NCBI GenBank assembly: GCA_946902985.2
Contig: OX336398.1
Span: forward strand, 230,169,556 to 230,233,555
Direction of reading: 5' to 3'
DNA from: Meconema thalassinum
Lineage: Eukaryota > Arthropoda > Insecta > Orthoptera > Tettigoniidae
Length of the DNA: 64,000 bases
This document shows, piece by piece, positions 9,983-19,924 of this stretch. The notes under the pieces are model-generated. The model searched no databases and was not told the origin of the DNA. It worked only from the letters and a program-made list of their open reading frames with translations. Position numbers and translations under genes: made by a program. Within the stretch, counting starts at the first letter, position 1; every line of letters starts with the position of its first letter.

Positions 9983-12948
9983 TCATTCTTTAGCTGAGCT
10001 TGTAGTTCCAAGCTTTGAGCTCCGTCTAGTCGGTCGGGTGATTTCCGGTTCTTGATTGCCTCACTCCAACGGACTTTTTGCCTATCAGGTTCATCTGGTC
10101 TTTCGTTCATATAACGAAGACTCTCCTGATATCTTTCTTCTATTTCGGCCCGATATTCATCATCCCTATCGTCTGGCCTTACATTCCTCCTGGGATAATT
10201 CTCCCATTTCTTTCTATTGTCCGGCCTTTGCTGGTTATTGTTATAGGGTCGGCTTTCCTGTTGCCTATAACCCGTCGTTCTAGGATTCCTTCCTCGATAT
10301 CCTCCCCGGTAATATGGCTGTATCCTTCTAGGCTCCTGGTGCCCATACTCTCGATCTCGTCCTTGAGTATCCGTACTGGTGGACTGAATCCTGGTCGCTG
10401 GTTTTTCTCCAGTTTCCTGACTGCTGGCCATGTGTACTTGCTCAGTTTGTCTCTGATGCCGAGGTGTTACGTGCGAAGTCGTCATATCTAACTGACGTAA
10501 TACGCTTTCCACTTCCACAGCACTTCTGGCTTTGGATGAGATTAGCAGCCTCTGAATCTCATATGGAAGCTGTCTTGCAATGGCGGCACACAGGTCGTTT
10601 TCTGCCGGAGCAATATCCAGTTCGCGGAATTTACACAGCTGAGCGGTGAAAAATTCCGAGTATTTAGTAGGTGCATTGGTGCTGTACTTCCTAGAGTACA
10701 GATCTAGCCTTAAATTTTCTTGGACATCTGCTGCCCAATATCGCTTTAAAAATGCTTCCCTAAAGCCTTCCACCGTATCAAAAGTGTATCTAAAGCTTCT
10801 GAACCAGGTGAGACAATCACCTGCCAACAGCTTTTCAATAGCTCTCAGTCTCCGATCCTGAGGAACCTTCATTTCATTTAGATACTCTGCCACTTCTTTT
10901 AGCCAGTATTTTGGAGTAATAGACATGTTATTACCCGTAAACTTTACTGGTCTATCCTCATTGGATTTAATAATGTTTATTATTTGGCCATTTGTCTGAT
11001 TCGTGTACGGGGTTGACATCGCCATTGGATATCCTGGTATCTTATAAGGGCTCTCCCCTCCTAAGTCCCTCTCCGCATCTGTGCCTTGTTCACGAGAATC
11101 TGCCCATCCTGTTTTTGGAAACTCCTCCTGATTTTCGAATTCTAGCTTCCTTTCTCTTCGGGCACTTTCTTCATTTGCCATAAGTTGGATTTCCATTTGA
11201 CTGTTCTTATGTTCCGTCCTCTCCAATCGGGATCTTAATTCATTCTGAATTCTTTCTTGATTCCTTTTAATCTCTTCCTCTTCCTTTTTGGATTGGAATT
11301 GCTCATCCCTGTAACTATCCCTGAATTCCTTTAGTTGTTCTTCTACCTCTTTCTTAAAGATCATGACCCTTTGATCTATAATTTCTGGCTTAACGTCACC
11401 TATGGTCTCCAAGCCCTCTCGTATCTCCTTTATTTGCTTATCCACTTCTTTTTGTCCTTTGTAGACTTTATCCTGGATCTTGTTCATATCCTCTCGAGCC
11501 CTTCCTTGCTCCTCGAATATAATTGTTATGTCGGTCATAACCTTATCTATCTCTCCCTTTGTGTCTCCCATTTGTTTTGTTAATCCTACTACGGTTTCCT
11601 GAATTCCAGTAACCCCTTTATCTATCTTCTCTATTTTTATAAGTTGTTCATCACGATCCCTTTTTCGTTGCGTGCTTTCCTTCTTAAGATTCCCTTCGTA
11701 TTCGCTTAACTTCGTAGTTATATCCCCCTCATGCTTTCTCAACCATTCGTCCACCTGTCCCGTGAATACGTTAAATTGCAATTCCCTTTTGTTGGCATCG
11801 GCCTCAGCTTGCTTCTTAACCTCAGTTATCTTTGTCTGTACTTTCTCGACTTTCCCCTCGAGGTTTTCTACTTTCTTTTCCATCCCTCCAAACCTGTTTC
11901 CTAACGCCTCAATACTACTTTTTATCTCTCCCTGGGATTTTTCACAAATACTTTTGTTCGATTCTATTTGAGCTTCTAAAATTTTCTGCACACCTTGGAT
12001 CTGGGTTACAAGTTCCTTTTTACATTCGTCCCCATTTTGTTTACAAGTTGTTTCCAAGCTATTTAATTTAGTTTCTATAGAACCAAATTTATTTTCCATG
12101 GAGCTAATTTTACCCTCAATAATTTTAAAATTATCCTGGCATTCCTTTTTGGATTCTATACTATTTTTTTCTATAGTACTTATCTGGGTTCTCAATCCTG
12201 CATGAAACGTGTTACTCTCAGTTTGCAATGCCTTTAACTTGTCCCCAAATGTTTTATCCAATAGTTGAAAATTGGACTCTATGTTTCCTTCTAATTTCTC
12301 ATTTATATTACTTTGTATTTTAGTCTCCATGGCCTCTAGTTTAGTGTTCATGGCTTGACTTTTCAAGAAATTATCACCTATAATCTTCTCCTGAAAGGAA
12401 TGTAATTCGTTTTCAAATTTCCTTTCTATTATTCCTAGTTTATCTTCCAAAACCCTAGATTGTGCTGAAAAATGATCTGAATTTTCTGTTTTTATACTAT
12501 TCAATTTGCCCTCTATCTCCGCCTTCAATTCATCATTCATTTTTACACAGTTAGCCTCGATAGCTTCTAATTTAGTTTCCATGGTATTACTTTTAGCTTC
12601 GATATTCTCTAATTTAGTGCCCATATTAGCACTATCAGTTTTTATTGACTCCAAACTTTCATTTATGGATTCGAAAACTATGTTATTTTCCTTCTTTTGG
12701 AGACTCAATGTATTATCTATTGTTCCCCATTTATTGTTCATGGTCTCCCACTTCTCATTACTATCGGCTTTTATCGCCTCCAACTTCTCATTACTATCGG
12801 CTTTTATCGCCTCCAAAAGTTCCTGCCTCTCTACCCTATTCTCTTTTTTTGCATCTTCCGTACTTTGCGTACTTATTTTTATTATCTCCTCCCTATTCTT
12901 TTGGAAATGTTCATCCAAACACTCCTTTAACTCCATCATCGTCACCAT
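9958..12948 (-). CDS. gag: Gag, giant coiled-coil form
   Basis: About 996 residues from the ATG at 12948, which has A at -3 and G at +4; the frame is open slightly further up, to a GTG at 12990. The TAA stop is at 9958-9960. The first ~630 residues are almost entirely predicted coiled coil (heptad-rich, many Lys/Glu/Ile/Leu, few Pro), including a perfect 11-codon tandem duplication containing LEAIKADSNEK. A retrotransposon Gag capsid domain follows at about 665-820, with YWLKEVAEYL, CLTWFRSF and EFFTAQLCKF. The last ~170 residues are rich in Arg, Gly, Tyr and Gln (PYYRGGYRGR). There is no CCHC zinc knuckle; RNA binding may fall to the Arg/Gly-rich tail (inference). Typical gypsy Gags are 300-500 residues, so the N-terminal extension doubles the protein. 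It forms virus-like particles in the family generally. Confidence 0.9.
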   Translation of the reverse strand: MVTMMELKECLDEHFQKNREEIIKISTQSTEDAKKENRVERQELLEAIKADSNEKLEAIKADSNEKWETMNNKWGTIDNTLSLQKKENNIVFESINESLESIKTDSANMGTKLENIEAKSNTMETKLEAIEANCVKMNDELKAEIEGKLNSIKTENSDHFSAQSRVLEDKLGIIERKFENELHSFQEKIIGDNFLKSQAMNTKLEAMETKIQSNINEKLEGNIESNFQLLDKTFGDKLKALQTESNTFHAGLRTQISTIEKNSIESKKECQDNFKIIEGKISSMENKFGSIETKLNSLETTCKQNGDECKKELVTQIQGVQKILEAQIESNKSICEKSQGEIKSSIEALGNRFGGMEKKVENLEGKVEKVQTKITEVKKQAEADANKRELQFNVFTGQVDEWLRKHEGDITTKLSEYEGNLKKESTQRKRDRDEQLIKIEKIDKGVTGIQETVVGLTKQMGDTKGEIDKVMTDITIIFEEQGRAREDMNKIQDKVYKGQKEVDKQIKEIREGLETIGDVKPEIIDQRVMIFKKEVEEQLKEFRDSYRDEQFQSKKEEEEIKRNQERIQNELRSRLERTEHKNSQMEIQLMANEESARRERKLEFENQEEFPKTGWADSREQGTDAERDLGGESPYKIPGYPMAMSTPYTNQTNGQIINIIKSNEDRPVKFTGNNMSITPKYWLKEVAEYLNEMKVPQDRRLRAIEKLLAGDCLTWFRSFRYTFDTVEGFREAFLKRYWAADVQENLRLDLYSRKYSTNAPTKYSEFFTAQLCKFRELDIAPAENDLCAAIARQLPYEIQRLLISSKARSAVEVESVLRQLDMTTSHVTPRHQRQTEQVHMASSQETGEKPATRIQSTSTDTQGRDREYGHQEPRRIQPYYRGGYRGRNPRTTGYRQQESRPYNNNQQRPDNRKKWENYPRRNVRPDDRDDEYRAEIEERYQESLRYMNERPDEPDRQKVRWSEAIKNRKSPDRLDGAQSLELQAQLKNEGKGSPQD
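9976..9982 (-). promoter_or_regulatory. -1 ribosomal frameshift heptamer G GGA AAA
   Basis: Near the gag end the minus strand reads GAG GGA AAA GGG in the gag frame, giving the canonical X XXY YYZ heptamer GGGAAAA. The pol frame becomes open exactly here: its preceding codon (9985) is TGA and its first sense codon is the GGG at 9982. Slippage by -1 leads into pol 22 nt before the gag stop. A 5-bp inverted repeat (GAGGG/CCCTC) surrounds the site. An A8 run right after the gag stop is not needed for this reading. Confidence 0.85.
12751..12816 (-). repeat. 33-bp perfect tandem duplication in gag
   Basis: Two identical 33-bp units (12751-12783 and 12784-12816) encode eleven residues twice, keeping frame and heptad pattern. 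This points to lengthening of the coiled coil by in-frame duplication. Confidence 0.9.
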
Positions 12949-13229
12949 CTTTTCTACTATAAAAATACAGTGGGCCACAAATGCCACCACACTAGTACAT
13001 GCTTGAGAGATGATACTCTGAATCGGTGTGTCCCAATTTCTTTTAAGATATTACTTTGGTACGGGTATTCACTTACAACGTACCCTTTTACTACTTTTAT
13101 TCAATTTCATAAACCTTTATGGAAGTGTTTAAAATTCAAAATTTCGAAAAACCATTTTTTTTCAAAAATGAAAATTTTGATTTTTCGAGAAAACTCGGGT
13201 TTTCCCTAGGAAAACTCAGCCCTGCGTAC

Positions 13230-13238
13230 TGGGCGCCA
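13230..13238 (-). promoter_or_regulatory. tRNA primer-binding-like motif away from the LTR edge
   Basis: In element sense, ...AAACA is followed by TGGCGCCCAGTACGC, the form expected for an LTR end plus a primer site for a tRNA whose 3' end is GGGCGCCA. However, it lies 196 nt downstream of the real 5' LTR edge at 13435, where reverse transcription could not use it to make the LTR seen. It may be a relic or chance. Confidence 0.3.
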
Positions 13239-13412
13239 TGTTTACTTTTGCTAGGGGGTTTAATATATATATATTCATATATTCAGGGCTGCTCGGTATG
13301 AGTTTCCAGGGACCCATGCGGTCAGTTAATATTTTACGTTGTAGCTTTTCCTATCATTACTTTAATTTTACATGATATGACCGACTTAAGTGTTCCTCTA
13401 GTTATTAATCCA

Positions 13413-13439
13413 GCACAGTATTTATATATCCCCCTGTGC
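13413..13439 (-). other. Inverted repeat spanning the 5' LTR/leader junction
   Basis: GCACAG (13413-13418) and CTGTGC (13434-13439) can form a 6-bp stem around a 15-nt AT-rich loop exactly at the place where a primer site should lie. No TGG triplet of a normal tRNA primer site is at the LTR edge. Confidence 0.45.
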
Positions 13440-16400
13440 CCATTTAGCATGAAAATATGCCAATCACAGTATACCAGCGTAGCTCAATTCGGGATTTCGG
13501 GGCAGTGGTAAGTTCCCCCACTCTGTGACTCACATATTTTGGATTAATTAGAGGATACACTTGCAAAAATAACAACAAAATCAACTCCTATTTAAACATA
13601 TTTAATTAATAAAATTAATGGCGCTACAAACATTTTAACACTTTAATTCTTGACCAAAATATCAACTGCTTGTTCCAAATGAACAAGGGATCACAAAATA
13701 AAATAAACAAATATTGAATTCAAAACCTGTGGTTTCCACATAAACCAACAATTCTTACTTAGTCTCACTTCCATAAAGCACTAACATTAAGTTTACATAA
13801 CTCCGAGCTCTTTGGCTCCATGCATTTACATTATTATGGTGTCATTCTTGTACACCTCAAACACTGTCTTTTATATTTTCTTATTCTTTAAAACAAATAT
13901 ATAATTATATTTAAAAATATAGGTTAATTATCTAACTCAATATTTTTGGGCATGTCCACACATTCAGTTGTTATCATCTCTCTTTATTTCACAAACATAT
14001 TAAGGTAATCAGAAAATCAATTGTGTACTCCAGAGCGTGAAGGTACTTGACACAGTCAAAAAACTATAGTTACTCCCGAACTCAGTTGCCTTCAATCAAC
14101 TCGTGGAATCCCACGTCCTTACATTATTACAATAGGGATTGTTATTTATCTCTTATGTCTTAATAGATCATTATCATATAAGAAACTACGATCTGAACCG
14201 GCAAACGAAATATCCATCTTTAAGGGCCTCGGTTCAATGCCCGGGTCGTTTACAACTCTAAACACTCCTGGTGTATTCGTCTCTCTTTACAACAGCTTAC
14301 GAGACGGTCTCTGTTCCATCTCGCTTTAAAAGAGCTAGTCTCTACTACTGGGGTGCGATTTATGACCTGTTAGGGTGGTGGAGATTTCCCGTCTGACCCA
14401 ACATTTTAGTAGCTTATTTTCAAGGCTTTCAAAACAAACCTTTCCATTCTATCCAGTTCTGAGGAGACCAGGCTTTATTGTACCGTAACATTCAAACAAC
14501 TATTCTTTGGTTCACAGACCATTTTCATATCCTTGGCATTTATTAATTATGAGAGGGTCCTCATTGATTGGGAAGATTAAATACACATACGACGACGGAG
14601 AATTTCAGGGGCTTTTATCATAAGAAGATCCTGCATTCGAATCTCTTCAGGTGCCTCGGGAACTAATCCCATACAGAGGGCTTATACAAAATGCGATTTA
14701 GAGTCGGCCGTGGCCCATATGACATACGCTCAATAATACCATATATTAGCTCCCTTTTTAAATACATACACAATGCCTCGTGATACTAATGTCACAAATA
14801 GAGGACTTATACAATTATCATTCACTGCAATCAACTACCCTCCATAAGTAATGTACCAAGTATTTAACTACTACGCGTTCCGAGCGTGACACTTTAATAT
14901 TATATTTGCGCTCATTATGCGCTATGCATTATTTTAAGCCGAAAATGTCTTCCCAAGAACTGATAAAATCTCTTTAGTAACAATTCAATATTATTTTAAT
15001 TCACATATTAATCTTTCCATGGTCGATAAATCGTTCCCTATTTTAAAATATTCCATTGAACCTCATTTCTTACACATACGTTAAGGCTTAACGTTCTTAT
15101 GTTCATATCAATTTATTTGATTTTTATTTAACATTTCCATATTTAATTATTATTATTATTCTTTATTCTTTATATAAGCTCAAAAGCTATTTCTTTCATA
15201 TCTCAACTTTACTTTATTTCAATGTCTTTCATGATATTTAACTGATATTTCGCTTGCTCTTATGACATTTGTTAAATACTTTAACCCTTTATTCACCTAT
15301 TACCTCTACGGGATTTATTCTTTACATAATTATTCATAATTTATCTATTTATTTTATTATTGTTCAGGCCGTATTCTTGATTATTCAGCATTTATTCATT
15401 AAAACACATCCCTTTCACTCAAAACTCCGGTGAGTTGCACACAATCAATTTCTGACACCAAAATAAAAATGAATTTTGTACTTACATATTTTCAGATCAT
15501 CCCATGATCTTAAATCTGGTGTGGTGTTTCATTTTTGGGGCCCACTTTGAACTTTTTACACCATATTGAAGGTATTCATCTTACGTAGAAACACTTTTTG
15601 ACCTATATCTAGAACACTTAATATTGACGACATTTTTATATACTAGTGTGTCCCTTTTGAACACATAATAACACTAAAAATATTATCTAACACACAATCT
15701 TGATTATTTTACACTTCACAATTACTCGATCACTAGGCCGTACTTCTGAGCCTATCACACGTGATCTTCTTTAATTCCCGTCTCCAAGGGTGAGATTTAT
15801 CTGATGTCGGCTTCCTATTCTGAAGAAATGCGAAAGTCCTGAAACATCTACTGTTCCCTGGAGTTCAATTCTGCTATTCCTATCCTGGATAACTGGCTAT
15901 TATCTAGCTTGAACGGCTTCTCTGTCGATCTGTCTATTGATCCTAACGAGAGTCTATATGGATCGAGGTCTCCTCTAAGACCTATAGATTTAGTTTCTAG
16001 CAGCTAGCACTTCTTGATTCTAGTACTATTAGAATTGTTCGCCTGATATCTGGAGCTAATGTTTATAGTCTCCTATTCTATTTATTGGAACTGTTTTAAC
16101 GCTCCTACGTTCGAACCTTATTCTGTTCTTCCTTTTTAGGTTGCTTCAATTTAAATAACAGTTTATCTGTCTGGTACGATACTTCCGTACGTTATGATCT
16201 GTTCGTTCGAACATATAACGACCTATCGCCTTTAAGTCCGACGTTCGCAGCCTGCTCTGACTATATCTTGCGAATTTTCACTTTAACTTGTATACAGTCG
16301 GGCCTAAATCCTATAATTAGGATTTTCCTAATATTTCACTACGGCGATACTTTAAAATCTCGCCTTGAATGCTCCTTGTGGAGGCAAGCAAGTCGTTACC

Positions 16401-17511
16401 ACTGTGACGCCTGTGGCTATTGGATCTTACTTCGGTGGTGTGAAACAGCGTTTTCTCCCCTCAAGGAGTACTGGTAGCTGTTATCGATGTAACGCAGAGT
16501 TACGTCCCCTCACGGACTGTCAGAATAACTGCATGTGCTGATATAACTTCACGTCCTCCTGGACGGATTCGTGATGCGTGATGCGTGGCGATACCCCTCG
16601 GGCCGTTCGAATACTGCATTCGGTGCTTATACTTGTTGCGCAGTATGACCTCCCCTGAGGTTCATACGTTTGAAGACTTTGATGCAGCACCTCCGTTCAC
16701 GGAGTGCTCGTTGTAACTGCATTCAATGATGATCGTGACACAGTGATGTGATACAGCACCTCCCCTCAAGGAGTCTGTCGTGAACTGCATGATTGGCTTG
16801 GAAACGCCCGAAGCTTTATACTGTTTTACTACAAAAAAATAAGACTCTAGCCTTTTCTGTGGTCAACTTATAAAATAATGGTGCCACAAATATAAAAATT
16901 ATACCTACCGAAAGCTCGTCTTCTCAATGTCAAATGATCTTATTGCACCTAAGAATCGATCGTGCAATTTGGAGATATTAATTAATTTCTCGTCCTCAAT
17001 TGTGTGGGAGTTGCATTCTTTTTGTTCTCTCCCCTCCACAGAGGCTTAGGTAATTCACCGATGACGTCGTCTTACGTCGGCAGTTTATTTCTGCACAATT
17101 ATTACATGGTTTCTCTATACTGAAAAATCTCTCATTCCAAATGATTCACTGTACTGTGCTTGTTTACTCATTATTATGCTCGTAAACGTGTTAATTTTAA
17201 TTATTCCTCTTCTGGCGCGTATGCGACGTTGTCAATTTCCAGCCACGTCAGCTTGAATTCCGATTCAGGCTTCTCTTTCTATCACGGTGGAAGATTCCAC
17301 TCAGTTATTAATACTCGTGACCAGCCCTCTCTGGCATGTCGAGTGGGGTGATCTCATCTAAGGAACATCTGTCCCTAGTCGCTTGCACAATGTTGAGCTA
17401 TATTCCTGGCTTAAAATCTCTCTCCATTCCTTTAAGAAACTATACTTTTCTTTCATTTCTTCCTTAAGGACATTGGTTCGACCGTCATGGACCCTATGGC
17501 CCAAGGGTTCA
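13435..17511 (-). repeat. 5' LTR of the retrotransposon
   Basis: It is 4,077 bp, the same length as 2053-6129, with no indels and six substitutions noted. It abuts CTAA at 17512-17515. In element sense this copy carries the promoter, but I could not fix a TATA box or start site. It includes the hairpin cluster at 16455-16773. Confidence 0.95.
16455..16773. repeat. Cluster of seven short hairpins in the 5' LTR
   Basis: Same seven stems as 5073-5391, with the same spacing. In element sense this copy lies about 740-1,060 nt from the start of the 5' LTR; whether it falls in the transcript is unknown. Confidence 0.6.
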
Positions 17512-17575
17512 CTAATGGATTTCATTCAAAATTGACACAACAATAGATCATATTATTTCAGATTATTTCTGACCA
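17512..17575 (+). repeat. R1 copy A, middle part
   Basis: It continues R1 copy A after the LTR element. The sequence from CTAATGGATTTCATTC to TTATTTCTGACCA matches copy B at about 19513-19577. The SPCS2 retrocopy begins at the next base. Confidence 0.8.
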
Positions 17576-18290
17576 CTGTGTGTGTGTGTTTCCTCTTACT
17601 TTGTGATGATGGGTATTCTCACATTGTACACCACGTACCAAGAGAAAGGTATCTTTGTTGTGGAAGTCCAGAAGGATCAGAGTGACTTCAGTCCTGACAA
17701 TGTATGGGAAGCCAGTTCCTGCTTAAAGAAGTTTCACGATAAGTATCACCTTGTGCTAACTTGTAAGGATGGCAAGACAGGAGCATTAAGAGAGGCTACG
17801 TTAATTAGGACAGTAGCGAACTTCATTGATGAGAATGGCACCTTGGTGTTTGAGTTGTTGGAACCTGAAATCAGCAAACTGCACAACAGTCTGGTGGCCG
17901 ATCGCAAGGAGAAGTAGCATTAGTGTTCCAAGTCTGGATTGAAATGGGATTGGCAGTGTTTTGGTCTCTTTATCTCTTGATATATAAGTGCACATCTTCA
18001 TGATGGCGACATCTGGTGTGTTGAACATCAACTCCAGTTTTGTTCATCCAGTCTTCAGATTCGTACAGATTGTACAAAACCGAGTATGGAACTATAATAT
18101 TCATATTATATCAATTTCGTGATTGGTAGATGCAGTTTTGCTATTACACAAACAGTATAATGATACCAATATGCCAGAAATCAAGGCTTTACATCACCTG
18201 TATGATCTCTTGACTCCTATCAAATTGAAATATATTTATAAAACTTAGCCTAAAAAAATAAAAAATAATAAAAAATAAAAATAAAAAAAT
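17576..18290 (+). pseudogene. SPCS2: 5'-truncated retrocopy of SPCS2 (signal peptidase complex subunit 2, SPC25)
   Basis: From 17576 to the TAG at 17915 one frame encodes about 113 residues matching the C-terminal half of SPCS2: the end of the second membrane segment (SSYFVMMGILTLYTTY), then EKGIFVVEVQKD, WEASSCLKKFHDKYHLVLT, ENGTLVFELLEPEI and a charged ADRKEK end. The N-terminal half, including the first membrane segment, is absent, and no ATG precedes it. A 3' UTR-like stretch of about 340 bp ends in an A-rich tail (18252-18290). R1 copy B reads straight through this position (TTCTGACCA to ATACATG near 19578), so the piece is an insertion rather than an exon. No target duplication was found. 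SPCS2 is an ER-membrane partner of signal peptidase; this copy should not make a working subunit. No stop or frameshift was seen in the captured part. Confidence 0.85.
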
Positions 18291-18600
18291 ACATGTTTGT
18301 CATTATTGCCAACATGATTTTAAGCGCACTGTTAGATCCAATGTTTAACTGCATGTAACGTCCGTGCTATCCATTGGACTTCAACCACATTTTGTATTCT
18401 GTACCTTAAGAGATGGATTCAGTCACCAGGGATGCCAACTGTAGTTCTCTATTAGGCTACATTATGCTACTAATTAGAAATTTCGATATTACCAACTTAA
18501 TTTCGCCATTATTCTAGATAGATCCTTATAGATTAATCATTGGCATGAATCTTAAACTTTAAGAAAAGTAGGCTCTTTAGTTCGTCACGGAACTTCTTGT
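18291..18600 (+). repeat. R1 copy A, last part
   Basis: It resumes with ATACATGTTTGTCATT and ends with TAGTTCGTCACGGAACTTC followed by TTGT, the same terminus as copies B and C. Copy B starts at the next base. Confidence 0.75.
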
Positions 18601-19924
18601 TAGCCTACTTTTCACATTTTGCAAAAATGAGGAAAAAGTAGACATGAGATCGGGCAAATGTGTGTCTGTCTGTCTGTCCTTCTGTCTGTCTGTCTGTCCG
18701 TCCTTCTTTCTGTCTGTCTATCTGGCTGTGTGTGTGTCCCCCCCTATCAACTCCTAAACGGCTGTAGCAATCGAAACAAAATTTGGTAGGAGTAAAGATC
18801 TATACCTGAATATCTCACGGCCATATTTGAAAATTAAGTCAGTGCTACCAACTGCTGAAAAATCGCAATTGAAATTTGAGCTCCATGTTGGATATTTTGG
18901 AAGGTATGAATGCGAGCTATTTCAAAATTGGCACACGTGTATATAATAATATTTCAGTTTAATTTCCAGGAGGCCAATCATGGCAGTGTTGCCAAAATGA
19001 TTATAAGCCTGCTGATAGGTCCAAATTTTAAATGCATATAACTTCTACGCTATCAATTGGATTTCAACCAAATTTCGTATGTGCTATGTGTACATAAACA
19101 GATATGACTAAGCGTATTCTTAAGTGCCACCAGGACTGCCAACTTTTAATAAATGCTCTCATTTTTTTGAAATCCAAATACCCAACTTTAAATACATGTA
19201 ACTTCTATACTATCATTTGGATTTCAACCAAATTTCATTTGTGCTATGTGTACCATAACAGATATGACTATGCCGATTCTTAAGAGTAACGAAGGCTGCC
19301 AACTGTTAATAAATACTGTCTCTATTTTTGTTATCCTAATATCAATATATCAGAAAGTATGCAAGCCAATAGCTCTAAACTTTGCACCCGTATAGTACCT
19401 GGCATTCTAGATTAATTTTGAGTAACTAATATAGGCCTACGCCAGTGTTGCCAACATGATTTTAAGCCTGCTGATAGGTCCAATTTTAAAATGCATGTAA
19501 CTTCTATACTAACTAATGGATTTCATTCAAAATTGAGACAACAATAGATCATATTATATCAGATTATTTCTGACCAATACATGTATGTCGTTGTTGCCAA
19601 CATGATTTTACGCGTGTTGTTAGATCCAATGTTTAACTGCATGTAACGTCCATGTTATCCATTGGACTTCAACCAAATTTTGTATTCTGTACCTTAAGAG
19701 ATGGAACTAAGAATATATTCAGTCACCAGGGCCGACAACTGTAGCTCCCTATTAGGCTACATTATGCGAGGTATACAGTATTTCAAACTAATTAGAAATT
19801 TCGATATTGCCAACTTTATTTCGTCATTATTCTAGATAGATCCATATATGCCTAGATTAATCATTGGCATGAATCTTAAATTTCAAGAATAGTAGGCTCT
19901 TTAGTTCGTCACGGAACTTCTTGT
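18601..19924 (+). repeat. R1 repeat, copy B
   Basis: It begins TAGCCTACTTTTCACATTTTG and has a long (TCTG)n tract, degenerate ~290-bp units and the terminus CGTCACGGAACTTCTTGT. It directly abuts copy A head-to-tail and is uninterrupted, so it serves as the reference for the insertions in copy A. Confidence 0.8.

Larger units (their letters stand above)
2053..17511 (-). mobile_element. Complete Ty3/gypsy-type LTR retrotransposon with 4.1-kb LTRs
   Basis: Minus-strand element of 15,459 bp. The two LTRs are equal in length (4,077 bp), start TG and end CA, and differ at only six positions that I found. The 4-bp sequence CTAA flanks both ends (2049-2052 and 17512-17515), and the uninterrupted target can be read in the neighbouring R1 copy near 19510. 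Order in element sense: 5' LTR (13435-17511), leader of about 490 nt, gag, pol, polypurine tract, 3' LTR (2053-6129). There is no room for env: only about 220 nt lie between pol and the 3' LTR. Integrase follows RNase H, which is Ty3/gypsy order; the SVRHPEANP...ERVMRE integrase motif recalls the Osvaldo-like group, an inference from memory of the family. Both reading frames are free of stops, so the copy may be active. Confidence 0.95.

Noticed and set aside
17562..17917. SPCS2 frame read as the last exon of a resident gene (AG at 17560-17561)
   Set aside because: With that acceptor the frame has an in-frame TGA at 17570, and the R1 copy B comparison shows the segment is inserted, with an A-rich tail.
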